Below the pieces are notes generated by a model that was not told the origin of the DNA, did not search any database, and saw nothing but the letters and a program-made list of their open reading frames with translations. DNA of 57,885 nt from JBGTLW01 sp041743835 (lineage in GTDB: Bacteria > Planctomycetota > Phycisphaerae > Phycisphaerales > Phycisphaeraceae): positions 1 through 57,885 of the forward strand of contig JBGTLW010000050.1 of NCBI GenBank assembly GCA_041743835.1, read 5' to 3'. The translations under genes were made by a program, and so were the position numbers. The number at the start of each line of letters is the position of its first letter. Position 1 is the first letter of the stretch. Below, piece by piece: positions 24,119 to 32,200 of the stretch.

Positions 24119-24208
24119 ATTTTTTGCTTCCATTTCCTGTCTCCGCAGCGCATAATGACTCTGGCCTGCATCTCACGTTTCTACAACCTAACGCGAAAGG
24201 ATTTCCGT

Positions 24209-24550
24209 ATGGACATCGAAGTGCGCGCGACGAATTTCGGGTTGGAATCCGGGGTCAAAGACTATATCCACAGGCGTTTGATGATGAGCCTGGACCCGTT
24301 CGATGGGCGGGTCGGCAAGGTGGATGTCATCGTCACCAATCTCCATGGCCGCAACCACGTCCGGGAGTTGCAGTGCCGTATCCACGCCAAGATCAACCAC
24401 GCGACGGACGTGCTCATCGAGCAGATCGACGCGGACCTGGTTGCCGCGATCGACATGGCTGCGGGCCGATTGAAGCGGACGGTGCGTCGGCACATCAATC
24501 GCCGCCGCGACAGCAAACGCCGCCCGAACGTGCGCTCTATCGCAGCGTGA
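24209..24550 (+). CDS. hpf: Short ribosome hibernation promoting factor (HPF/RaiA)
   Basis: 113 aa beta-alpha-beta protein that binds the decoding site of idle ribosomes. The N terminus MDIEVRATNFGLESGVKDYIHRRL, the strand KVDVIVTNLHG, the IDMAAGRLKRTVRRHINRRRD helix, and the basic tail are typical. It is the short form, lacking the C-terminal dimerisation domain of long HPF. AAAGGA lies 8 nt before ATG 24209, excluding an in-frame start upstream. A CATAAT hexamer at 24151-24156 could be its -10. Confidence 0.88.
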   Translation: MDIEVRATNFGLESGVKDYIHRRLMMSLDPFDGRVGKVDVIVTNLHGRNHVRELQCRIHAKINHATDVLIEQIDADLVAAIDMAAGRLKRTVRRHINRRRDSKRRPNVRSIAA

Positions 24551-24590
24551 CAGCCGCGTGCGGAGAGATTTATGAACTAGCGCTGATTGT

Positions 24591-25856
24591 TCAGCGGTAG
24601 ATGATGTCCATCACAAGCTGGTCATTGGCATCGCGTGACCATGTGAGGACCGGTTCGGGTTGCAGGCCTGTGGCGATGACGCGGGGCGGCAGGTCGCTGC
24701 GCGATGCGGCGAGCAGTTGGAACGCGGCCGCCGATCCGTTGGGGCGGTCATAGGTGAACATCGACGCGTCGGCTGCCTCGGCGGTGTCGGTGATGTGGTG
24801 CGTGGTGCGGGTCACCGCAAACCCCCTGCTGACAAGCGTCTGCTGCAATGCCTCGATGGAATCGGGCAGCGGTTCGCCTTGTTCCTCAAGGAACCGCATG
24901 GCTGTGCCAATGAACTCAAGCCGATACGTCGCGGTGCTCAGGGGGTCGGGTTCCTGTTTCGCGGCATAAGCGAGCCACGCCTTCTCAAGCTTTGATACGT
25001 CGCTGGAGCCAAACGCGCGGGCGTATGCCTGACTCGCGTCCTGGCTCTTGCTGAGCAATTGCAGGTAGGTGCCAAAAGCGGCCCGGTACTTGCCCCCGTC
25101 TGCGTGAATGAGGAAGTACGCAATCGACCACGCCTGCGCGTAGAGCAGCTCAGACCTCGCGGGGTCTTCGCGGAGTATGCCACCCCATTGCTGCGGCGTC
25201 ATTGCCAGCAGCGCTGCCACGGGCATGACATCGCCCGAGGCGATCGCCCCACGCACCGCCTGCACCCGGCGGGAACCGGCCAGGCCCAGCGTCATCCGGT
25301 CACGCACCAGGATCGCATCCTCGAAATACTGCGCAAGCCCCTCATTCACCCACACGGGGATGTTGGGCCCGATGTGCCGCCAGGCAAACTGGTGGAAGCC
25401 CTCGTGCTGCAGCACCGCCAGGGTCTGCGACCGGCTCTTGCCCTCGGTCCACGTCGCCAACCCGACGATGTCCTTCGTAACGAAGAACATCCCGCCGGAG
25501 TTGTGCCCGTTGAGGTCGTGCCGTTGGAGGAAGGCCTCATAGTCCGCCCTTGCCCTGAAGAGGTAGAGCGGCATGGGGGTTTGGTCGTGCGTATTGAAGT
25601 CGGCGAAGCGCTGGCGGTAGCGTTCGTAGATCGCGTCCATGTGCTGGCCGAAGGGCACCACGTCTCGCCGGGGGAGGTCGGTATGGATGTGGTAATGGCG
25701 GGAGGCAAAGACTTCGAGTTTGGGCCCCACCCGGTCCTCGCTCGCGGCAGATTGGGCACTCTGAGGGGCCGATGTGGTCAGGCCAATGCCTACCACCGCC
25801 AGCAGCAGGAAGCGATGCACCCATCGCGTGGCGGGATAGTGGCCGAGGCTCTTCAC
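24591..25856 (-). CDS. Exported DUF1570-like protein with a zinc-peptidase motif
   Basis: 421 aa with a signal peptide (residues 1-38, hydrophobic LLLAVVGIGLTTSA core). The middle contains HEGFHQFA, an HExxH-type zinc motif, followed by VNEGLAQYFE, in which the NEG glutamate can be the third ligand of a gluzincin. The rest is helical, resembling DUF1570 proteins common in planctomycetes. It probably acts in the periplasm or at the cell surface. Its start is GTG 25856, with no clear Shine-Dalgarno, and TAAAAT lies about 34 bp upstream. Proteolytic activity is inferred from the motif only. Confidence 0.78.
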   Translation of the reverse strand: MKSLGHYPATRWVHRFLLLAVVGIGLTTSAPQSAQSAASEDRVGPKLEVFASRHYHIHTDLPRRDVVPFGQHMDAIYERYRQRFADFNTHDQTPMPLYLFRARADYEAFLQRHDLNGHNSGGMFFVTKDIVGLATWTEGKSRSQTLAVLQHEGFHQFAWRHIGPNIPVWVNEGLAQYFEDAILVRDRMTLGLAGSRRVQAVRGAIASGDVMPVAALLAMTPQQWGGILREDPARSELLYAQAWSIAYFLIHADGGKYRAAFGTYLQLLSKSQDASQAYARAFGSSDVSKLEKAWLAYAAKQEPDPLSTATYRLEFIGTAMRFLEEQGEPLPDSIEALQQTLVSRGFAVTRTTHHITDTAEAADASMFTYDRPNGSAAAFQLLAASRSDLPPRVIATGLQPEPVLTWSRDANDQLVMDIIYR

Positions 25857-26017
25857 CGTCTTGGCTATCGGCCGGTTTTGGGGTCGATTTTAGTCGCTTA
25901 AGCCGGGTTGAAGTGATTGTCTTTGATTCGCGGTGTTGCAGAGATGTTCGGGCTAACCGAGTGGCGATGCCCGTGCTGCCAGCCCCATAAAGACCCGGCG
26001 CAGGTCACCCGCAGTGC

Positions 26018-27019
26018 TTACATCCCCGCGTAATCGATCGCCCGGCTGATCTCGCTGCGGAGTTGGTGGCGGTGTACCACGCGGTCCACAAAGCCCTTCT
26101 GAAGCAGGAACTCGGCCCGCTGAAAACCTTCGGGCAACTCTTGGCGGACGGTGTTGGCGATCACGCGGGGGCCGGCGAAGCCGATCAGGGCCTTGGGTTC
26201 CGCGAAAATCAGGTCGCCGAGCATGGCGAAGCTGGCGGTGACCCCGCCGGTGGTCGGGTCGGTGAGGACGGAGATGAAGAGCCCGCCCGCATCGTCCAGC
26301 CGCGCAAGCGCCGCGGCGGTCTTGGCCATCTGCGCCAGCGACAGTGCCGACTCCATCATCCGCGCTCCGCCCGATGACGAGATGATGACCAGCGGCTTGT
26401 TCTCCGTGAGCGCAAGCTCGGCACAGCGGGTAATCTTCTCACCCACCACAGCACCCATCGACGCCATGATGAAGTTATTGTCCATCACCGCGAGGACGAC
26501 GCCGCGGCCCTTGATGAACGCCCGGCCGCTGATGAGCGCATCCTTGTGCCCGGTCTTTTTCTGCTCGTCGAGCAGCCGCTGCTTGTAGGGCTTGCGATCC
26601 ACAAACCCCAGCGGATCGGTGGGGGCAAGGTCGGCCCAGAGTTCTTCAAAGCTGCCGGGGTCCACCGTCTGCGCCACGCGGTCGTCGCCGCCGATGCGGT
26701 AGTGGTGGTCGCAGTCCGGGCAGACGAACATGTTCTGCTCCACGGTCTTGCGGTAACTCATCGCACCGCAGCCGGGGCAACGCATCCACAGACCGGCGGG
26801 CACATCCGCCCGCTCGCTTCGTGAGACCACTTCCGACCAGGCACGGGGCCGGCCCGCGGATGAGCCGTTATCCGCCGCGTCTGCATGCGCAAGCGAACCA
26901 TCCAGGCCCGCAGCCCCTGGCGCGGGTGCCCGGCCCTTGATCGGGTTATTCGCGGGGTTGTCGGCGGGGCTGGTCCTTGACGGACCCGACGACGCCTGAT
27001 TGGATTCATCCTGGGCCAA
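26018..27019 (-). CDS. accD: Acetyl-CoA carboxylase carboxyltransferase subunit beta
   Basis: 333 aa subunit transferring carboxyl from biotin to acetyl-CoA to make malonyl-CoA. The zinc ribbon has CPGCG and CPDCD pairs; the carboxyltransferase core has VVGEKITRCAELALT, ISSSGGARMMES and GDLIFAEPKALIGFAGPRV. The N terminus is longer than usual, with a Pro/Asn/Ala-rich linker. TTG 27019 is chosen because GGAG lies 7 nt before it; the ATG at 27058 overlaps a perfect -10 hexamer and so would lie outside the mRNA. No accA is adjacent. Confidence 0.92.
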   Translation of the reverse strand: MAQDESNQASSGPSRTSPADNPANNPIKGRAPAPGAAGLDGSLAHADAADNGSSAGRPRAWSEVVSRSERADVPAGLWMRCPGCGAMSYRKTVEQNMFVCPDCDHHYRIGGDDRVAQTVDPGSFEELWADLAPTDPLGFVDRKPYKQRLLDEQKKTGHKDALISGRAFIKGRGVVLAVMDNNFIMASMGAVVGEKITRCAELALTENKPLVIISSSGGARMMESALSLAQMAKTAAALARLDDAGGLFISVLTDPTTGGVTASFAMLGDLIFAEPKALIGFAGPRVIANTVRQELPEGFQRAEFLLQKGFVDRVVHRHQLRSEISRAIDYAGM

Positions 27020-27056
27020 TATCAAGCTCCGGTGGCGGCAAACGCTCGAATCAACC

Positions 27057-27086
27057 ATTATATCGTCAACGGCCGCGACACGACAA
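27057..27086 (-). promoter_or_regulatory. Promoter of accD
   Basis: TTGTCG (27081-27086), an 18-bp spacer and a perfect TATAAT (27057-27062). Transcription would begin near 27050, leaving a leader of about 30 nt that contains GGAG before the TTG start. Confidence 0.6.
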
Positions 27087-27117
27087 TCTCCGCACCACGG
27101 CCCAAACGGGAGCACCT

Positions 27118-27939
27118 ATGCACCTCACCCGCTTTCTCGACCCAAACGGCGTCCCACACTTTGGCATCGACCTCGGTGATGGCACCGCCAACCGACTGTC
27201 CGGGAGCCCGCTCGATGGGCCAATCAAACCGACCGGCGAGATATGCGCCATTACCAAGCGTCTCGCGCCCATCGCCCCGGCCAACATCTACTGCATCGGG
27301 CTCAACTACACCGCACACGCCGCGGAGTCAGGCCACGCGGTGCCCGAGCACCCCTGCGTGTTCATGAAACCGACCACCTCACTCTGCCACCCCGGCGACC
27401 CGATCCGTATCCCCGCCTCCAGCCACGGACCCGAGGTGGACTATGAGGCTGAGCTAGCCATCGTCATCGGCACGATTGCCCGCGATGTGGACGAACGGGA
27501 CGCGATGAGCCACGTCCTGGGGTTCACCTGCGCCAACGATGTCTCGGCCCGGTGGTGGCAGAAGCACGGCGGGGGCGGGCAGTTTGTCCGGGGCAAGTCG
27601 TTCGACACCTTCTGCCCGCTGGGGCCGGTGATCGTGACCGTCGGCGATGCAGAGGACGAAGTCGCAGACCCCGGCGACCTGCGCGTGCGAAGCATGCTCA
27701 ACGGCAACGTCATGCAGGACGACACCACCGCGAACATGATGTTCTCGGTCCCCGAGTTAATCAGTCGGCTCAGCAGGGACACCACGCTGCTTCCCGGCAC
27801 GGTCATCCTCACCGGCACACCCGAGGGTGTGGGTTATGCACGCAAGCCGCCGGTGTTCCTCACGCCCGGCGATGAGATCACGGTGACGATCGATGGGATC
27901 GGATCGCTGAGCAACCCGGTGCTCATGGCCAAATCTTGA
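27118..27939 (+). CDS. Fumarylacetoacetate hydrolase family protein
   Basis: 273 aa. The C-terminal FAH fold is complete: IYCIGLNYTAHAAESGH, then the metal ligands in PEVDYEAELAIVIG and the DVSAR segment, then GKSFDTFCPLGP, and TVILTGTPEGVG. Members hydrolyse or decarboxylate 2-oxo or acylpyruvate compounds; a 2-hydroxyhepta-2,4-diene-1,7-dioate or acylpyruvase-type activity is most common, but the substrate here is unknown. GGGAG lies 6 nt before the ATG. It is divergent from accD and converges on the beta-lactamase-like gene 20 bp away. Confidence 0.9.
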   Translation: MHLTRFLDPNGVPHFGIDLGDGTANRLSGSPLDGPIKPTGEICAITKRLAPIAPANIYCIGLNYTAHAAESGHAVPEHPCVFMKPTTSLCHPGDPIRIPASSHGPEVDYEAELAIVIGTIARDVDERDAMSHVLGFTCANDVSARWWQKHGGGGQFVRGKSFDTFCPLGPVIVTVGDAEDEVADPGDLRVRSMLNGNVMQDDTTANMMFSVPELISRLSRDTTLLPGTVILTGTPEGVGYARKPPVFLTPGDEITVTIDGIGSLSNPVLMAKS

Positions 27940-27959
27940 ACCCGGACCGGCATGTCGTG

Positions 27960-29078
27960 TCACACGAGGCCCAGCGCCTCGTATAGCTCGGTCAGCAATT
28001 CATCGATGCGGTGCTGGTGGATGCGCTCGCCGGGCATCCCCACAAACGCCACCGCAACCGCGAGGTCGTGCGTCGGGTCGGCAAACGCAGCCGAGGATTG
28101 CACCCCGCCGTGCCCGAAAGTGAGCGGCGTCGCGTGGCGGCCGTAGCCATAAGGGATGCGTCCCTTGCGGTCGGGCATCTCAAGTAAGAATCCCAGGCCC
28201 CAATCCATCGGGTGTGTGAACGTCCGGTCACGCAGGCCCGCGCGATGGCGGTGGGTCATGGCTGCGACAGATTCTGTGGATAAAACACGCTGGCCATCAA
28301 GGGCACCCCCGCCGAGCATCATCTGATAGAACCGCACGAGTTGGCGCATCGGCCCAATCCCGCTGCTGCCCGGCGAACACGAAGTGAGCCACTCACGTGT
28401 GTGCGTGTCGTCCGGCCGGGCCTTCCCGCCCGTGGTGTTCGGCAGCGACGCGAGACGACCAGCCGCCATGTACGTGTCATAAAGTTCCGGGGGAACGCCC
28501 ACGAAGCAGTCCGACATGCCAAGGGGTTCAAAGATGTGTGCATGGAGGTAGTCCGGCAGGCTTTGGCCGGTGACGCGTTGGATGAGTTCGCCGAGGATGA
28601 ACCAACTCGTCGTCGGGTGATACCCCGCGGTCGCGCCAGGCACCCAGCCTTGCTCCAAGGGCATGTCACAAATCCTGTCGATGATCGCAGGCCACGGGTC
28701 GTGGGGATAGTGGAACGGCTCACCCCCGGACGGCGAGCCCGGCAACCCACGAAACCCGCCGGTGTGCGTCAGCAGGTGCTTGATCGTGATCGCGTCCTTC
28801 CCCCCCGCTCTGAATGCGGGTAGATGCGCAGCAACCGGGTCATCAAGCGATAACTGCCCGCGCTCCACGCATTGCATCACCGCCGCCGCGACGATGGGCT
28901 TGGTGGATGACTTCCAGAGCATCAGCGAATCGGGCGTGATCGCGACACCGGGCCGGGCCTGCCCGATCGCGAAGTCAAGAGTGATTCTTCCTTCCCACGA
29001 CACGACAACCTGTGCCCCAAGGTGATGGCCGTCGGCGATGCCAGCTTCGATGACGTGATGGTGGCTTGGTCTTATCAA
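27960..29078 (-). CDS. Serine beta-lactamase-like hydrolase
   Basis: 372 aa of the class C beta-lactamase/esterase/DD-peptidase fold. The nucleophile motif SSTK is at residues 57-60, and an HGG element (TFGHGGVQSS) lies near the end. The second motif is AGYHPTT: the Tyr is present, but Asn of the usual YxN is replaced by Pro, which argues for an esterase-like or altered activity rather than a true lactamase. No signal peptide is evident. The apparent start is TTG 29078 with no Shine-Dalgarno. It follows the exported gene by 51 bp at the far end of the nuo run. Confidence 0.82.
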   Translation of the reverse strand: MIRPSHHHVIEAGIADGHHLGAQVVVSWEGRITLDFAIGQARPGVAITPDSLMLWKSSTKPIVAAAVMQCVERGQLSLDDPVAAHLPAFRAGGKDAITIKHLLTHTGGFRGLPGSPSGGEPFHYPHDPWPAIIDRICDMPLEQGWVPGATAGYHPTTSWFILGELIQRVTGQSLPDYLHAHIFEPLGMSDCFVGVPPELYDTYMAAGRLASLPNTTGGKARPDDTHTREWLTSCSPGSSGIGPMRQLVRFYQMMLGGGALDGQRVLSTESVAAMTHRHRAGLRDRTFTHPMDWGLGFLLEMPDRKGRIPYGYGRHATPLTFGHGGVQSSAAFADPTHDLAVAVAFVGMPGERIHQHRIDELLTELYEALGLV

Positions 29079-29129
29079 TGCAAGACGTCCGAATCCTCAG
29101 AAGCGCTGTTTCCAAGATCGCTCAATGCC

Positions 29130-29903
29130 TCAGCCCTTATCGAAATCTATCCGCTTAAACTCGCCGATGCGGATGGACCACGCCCCTTCGTCGTCACGGA
29201 TAATCTCATAGGTGCCGTCCACCCGCCCTGCGGTGGGGTTGGCGTTGCCGTCACCGTCGTTCCAGATGTAGAAGGTGAAGGCCAATTCGTCACCGCGCCC
29301 GCAGTTGACTTCACCTTTCCAGACGCCTTCGCCGTTGTTGATGATCGCGCCGGGGTCACCAGCCGCAGCCAGGCGTTGATAACCCAACGGCGCGGGCTCG
29401 AACGAGGCACGTCGCGGGGTGTCGTGTTCAAGGTGATAGACGGCGTTGGCGCGATGATGCCCGGTTCCCGGATAGCGCCCCGGGACAAATAAGAAGCGAT
29501 GTTCCGCCGTGCCGATCAATCTTGTGAACACAAACGGCTTTTCCAAGTATGGCTGCGTGCCATCCGAGCGGTCCGGATGCCATGTGGCAACGAGGCGATA
29601 ACTGTGCTCCTGACGAACATAAAGCGCGATGCGTTGCCCGCTTAACCCCGATGGGTCCAGGCCGTGAAACGTCAGGAACAGCCGGGGGGTAATCGCATCG
29701 GCGTAGATCAAGTTCAGAGCATCCCCGTCCGGCGTCTCGATGGGCGCGGTGATGTCGGGCTTGGCTTGCCACGGGGCATCGGTGGGTTGCTTCATCTCGA
29801 TGCCGGGTGCGGCATCAGACATCGTGTCTTTGGCGTGTGTGCTGAGCATCACGCACGGCGACACAATCAGAACCCATAGCGCCAGTTGGGGCAAGCGGTG
29901 CAT
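29130..29903 (-). CDS. Exported hypothetical protein
   Basis: 257 aa with a signal peptide (MHRLPQLALWVLIVSPCVML then a cleavage-type STHA). The mature part looks beta-rich with no repeats, and ends with WSIRIGEFKRIDFD, a strand-like segment. GEVNCGRGDELAFTFYIWNDGDGN has an acidic loop that could bind calcium, a guess. No family recognised. ATG 29903 is preferred over upstream frame starts because it gives the signal peptide and has GAGG 5 nt before it. It lies 58 bp downstream of nuoF. Confidence 0.7.
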   Translation of the reverse strand: MHRLPQLALWVLIVSPCVMLSTHAKDTMSDAAPGIEMKQPTDAPWQAKPDITAPIETPDGDALNLIYADAITPRLFLTFHGLDPSGLSGQRIALYVRQEHSYRLVATWHPDRSDGTQPYLEKPFVFTRLIGTAEHRFLFVPGRYPGTGHHRANAVYHLEHDTPRRASFEPAPLGYQRLAAAGDPGAIINNGEGVWKGEVNCGRGDELAFTFYIWNDGDGNANPTAGRVDGTYEIIRDDEGAWSIRIGEFKRIDFDKG

Positions 29904-29961
29904 GTCGGCCTCGATTTTCAGGAACACCACTACGCGGCAAGCCGCGGCGCTGCATGGGTGG

Positions 29962-31323
29962 TCACCCCACCACAGCCAGACTGACGCTCGTGGGTTTGCT
30001 GACGACAGCCTCGAACTCGTGGAAGAACTTGTTGGCGATGGTGCGGATGGCCCAGTTGGCGCCGTCGCTGAGGCCACAGATGTTGTTGCCGGGCATCGAG
30101 CCCATGCTGCTGGATAGCTCGAGCAGCATATCCAGGTCGCGCGTCGTGCCGTCGCCCGCCTCGATGCGGGTGAGCATCTTGTAGAGCCAGTTCGTACCCT
30201 CGCGGCAGTGTGTGCATTGCCCGCAGGACTCGTGGCTGAAGAACCGGGCCACGTTTCTCGCCGCGGAGACCATCGAAAAGCTCTCGGGGATCACGGTGAT
30301 GCACGCTGTTCCCAGGCCGAGGTTGTTCCACTTCTTGCCGATGTCAAAGTCCAGCGCCGCGCCCGCGTGGGCTTCTTCTTGTGTAATCACGCCCATGCTG
30401 ATCCCGCCGTGGAAGTAGGCCTTGATCTTCACGCCCTCGCGTGGCCCCAAGCCCAGCCGATCGATGACATCGATGACGGTGACGCCGAGGTTCTCCTCGT
30501 ACACCCCCGGCCGCTTCACGGGGCCGGAGATACCCATGAGCTTGGTGCCGAACGACGCGGGAACCTGTGGCGGCGCACCCTCGGGCCGGCCCTTGCCCAT
30601 GCCCTTGAACCACTCCGCGCCGTGAGTCATGATCGGGCCGACGTAAGCCAGCGTCTCGACATTGTTGATGATCGTCGGCCGACCAAACGCACCGGCGACG
30701 GCGGGGAACGGCGGCTTGATTCGCGGCCAGCCACGCTTGCCTTCCAGCGATTCGAGCAGACCCGTCTCCTCCCCGCAGATGTATGCTCCGGCGCCGCGGT
30801 GGATGAACAAGTCAGGCCACCGCCCATTAATCTGACCCAGCCTGCTGCCCTCGCCGAAGACCTTCTGGGCGTAGGCCTCGTCGATCGCTCTCTGGAACGC
30901 TTCGCGGTGGTGGTGGTACTCGCCGCGGATGTAGAAGTACGCGGTGTCCAGGCGACAGGCGTGCATGCAGATCGCGATGCCCTCGATGACCGAGTGCGGG
31001 TCGAAGTTGATGAGGATCTGGTCCTTGAACGTGGCGGGCTCGGATTCGTCGGCGTTGATGGCGAGATAGCGACGCCCGCCGTCTTCTGGAGGAAGGAACG
31101 ACCACTTCATCCCCGCCGGGAACCCCGCGCCGCCCCGGCCGCGCAGCTCCGCAGCCTTGACCTGATCGACCACGTCCTTCGGGGTCATGGCCACGCATTG
31201 GTCGAGTGCTTCATAGCCCCCGGTCTTCACGAACTGGTCGTAGCCGACAAACTGACGGTCGGCAAAGTTGCCCCACGGCGGGGTGGGGATGCGCTTGAAG
31301 AGGATGGGTTGGTCTAGGGGCAT
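29962..31323 (-). CDS. nuoF: NADH-quinone oxidoreductase subunit F
   Basis: 453 aa peripheral-arm subunit binding NADH and FMN. RGRGGAGFPAGMKWSF is the NADH-binding glycine stretch, INADESEPATFKD and GAYICGEETGLLESLEG follow, and the [4Fe-4S] cluster cysteines are in SCGQCTHCREGT plus the later NICGL. Complete length. It is the last nuo gene in a nuoD-nuoE-small gene-nuoF order, 50 bp after the 60 aa gene. Other nuo genes, including nuoG, are not in the window, so the complex I operon is split. Confidence 0.96.
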   Translation of the reverse strand: MPLDQPILFKRIPTPPWGNFADRQFVGYDQFVKTGGYEALDQCVAMTPKDVVDQVKAAELRGRGGAGFPAGMKWSFLPPEDGGRRYLAINADESEPATFKDQILINFDPHSVIEGIAICMHACRLDTAYFYIRGEYHHHREAFQRAIDEAYAQKVFGEGSRLGQINGRWPDLFIHRGAGAYICGEETGLLESLEGKRGWPRIKPPFPAVAGAFGRPTIINNVETLAYVGPIMTHGAEWFKGMGKGRPEGAPPQVPASFGTKLMGISGPVKRPGVYEENLGVTVIDVIDRLGLGPREGVKIKAYFHGGISMGVITQEEAHAGAALDFDIGKKWNNLGLGTACITVIPESFSMVSAARNVARFFSHESCGQCTHCREGTNWLYKMLTRIEAGDGTTRDLDMLLELSSSMGSMPGNNICGLSDGANWAIRTIANKFFHEFEAVVSKPTSVSLAVVG

Positions 31324-31345
31324 GCGGTTTTCCGTTTTCAGACGT

Positions 31346-31361
31346 GCGGGATGAATCCCGC
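31346..31361 (-). other. Short hairpin between the 60 aa gene and nuoF
   Basis: GCGGGA-TGAA-TCCCGC, a 6-bp stem with a four-base loop, in the 50-bp spacer. No T-run. Confidence 0.4.
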
Positions 31362-31373
31362 CGCTAAACTGGA

Positions 31374-31556
31374 TCAGGTTTCGTTCTTGTCCTGCTTAAT
31401 CTCGATCTCTTCGATGGTCGTTCGTCGCACGGTGACCTTGTCGCTTATCTTTTTCTCTTCAACCGTTCGGCTGACCTCGCGCTTGCTGTGATCGGGCTTG
31501 AGGATGTGGTGGATCATCAAACCCGAGTCGCGGCAGAGTTTCTGGAACCAGGGCAT
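31374..31556 (-). CDS. Small charged protein between nuoE and nuoF
   Basis: 60 aa: MPWFQKLCRDSGLMIHHILK, then a charged, beta-prone region rich in Lys/Glu/Arg and Thr (KREVSRTVEEKKIS, VTVRRTTIEEIEIKQ). No signal or membrane segment. The alternating pattern of the tail looks like a real folded strand rather than noise. It is in the same orientation as nuoE and nuoF with short spacers, so it is probably co-expressed. No known Nuo subunit matches; an assembly or accessory role is only a guess. Confidence 0.65.
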   Translation of the reverse strand: MPWFQKLCRDSGLMIHHILKPDHSKREVSRTVEEKKISDKVTVRRTTIEEIEIKQDKNET

Positions 31557-31569
31557 GGGTCTGTTTCCC

Positions 31570-31598
31570 GACGCCCACGCTCGGCGAGCGTGGGCGTC
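31570..31598 (-). other. Perfect 13-bp inverted repeat between nuoE and the 60 aa gene
   Basis: GACGCCCACGCTC, three loop bases, then GAGCGTGGGCGTC: an exact palindromic hairpin filling half of the 54-bp spacer. No T-run follows, so it is more like a REP-type, stability or processing element than a terminator. Confidence 0.7.
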
Positions 31599-31610
31599 TG
31601 GCGCGGCGTG

Positions 31611-32132
31611 TCACTCCAAACCATCGAGGATGCCGCCCACGTTGCCGGGGGTCAGGTTCTCGACCAGCTTATGGTTCACCAGGCCGCACGGCGCCCCGCC
31701 ACACGCCCCGATGCACTCGACGTGCATGAGCGTGAACTTCCCGTCTTCCGTGGTTTCGCCGGGGCCGATGCCCAGCTTCTCCTCGACCGCGTGCATCACG
31801 CCGTCGCTGTCCATGATCTCACAGGAGATGGACTGGCAGACCCACACGGTGTACTTGCCGCGCGGCTGGAGGAAGTACTCCTCGTAGAACGTGGCGGTAT
31901 CCATCACCTCGGCCGGCGAGGTCTCGACAATCGCCGCGATCTCCTCGATCGCCTGGTACGGGATCCAGCCGTGCTTGTCCTGCACGGCGTGCAGCGCGGG
32001 CATCGTCGCGGCCCGCTTGGTGGGGTAGCGCGACAGGGCCGCTTCAATCTCGGAGCGCACCTCGGGGTCCACCCAAGGCGACTCCCGCCGCTCGATCTTC
32101 ATGCCGCCCGAGTTCTTGGTTATCCACGCCAT
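31611..32132 (-). CDS. nuoE: NADH-quinone oxidoreductase subunit E
   Basis: 173 aa thioredoxin-like subunit holding the N1a [2Fe-2S] cluster. The four ligand cysteines are in CQSISC and CIGACGGAPC, with the family segments ALHAVQDKHGWIPYQAIEEIA and ATFYEEYFLQPRGKY before them. It lies 68 bp after nuoD and upstream of the 60 aa gene. No Shine-Dalgarno is obvious before ATG 32132. Confidence 0.95.
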   Translation of the reverse strand: MAWITKNSGGMKIERRESPWVDPEVRSEIEAALSRYPTKRAATMPALHAVQDKHGWIPYQAIEEIAAIVETSPAEVMDTATFYEEYFLQPRGKYTVWVCQSISCEIMDSDGVMHAVEEKLGIGPGETTEDGKFTLMHVECIGACGGAPCGLVNHKLVENLTPGNVGGILDGLE

Positions 32133-32200
32133 ATCAGTAATGTCCGCTGTTCAATGTTCGATCTGCAATGCCAAAACCGGGGGCCGCTCATCCCCGCGTG

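Noticed and set aside
24581..24596. Hairpin between hpf and the convergent peptidase-like gene
   Set aside because: A 6-bp stem (CGCTGA/TCAGCG) overlapping the neighbouring stop codon, with no T-run.
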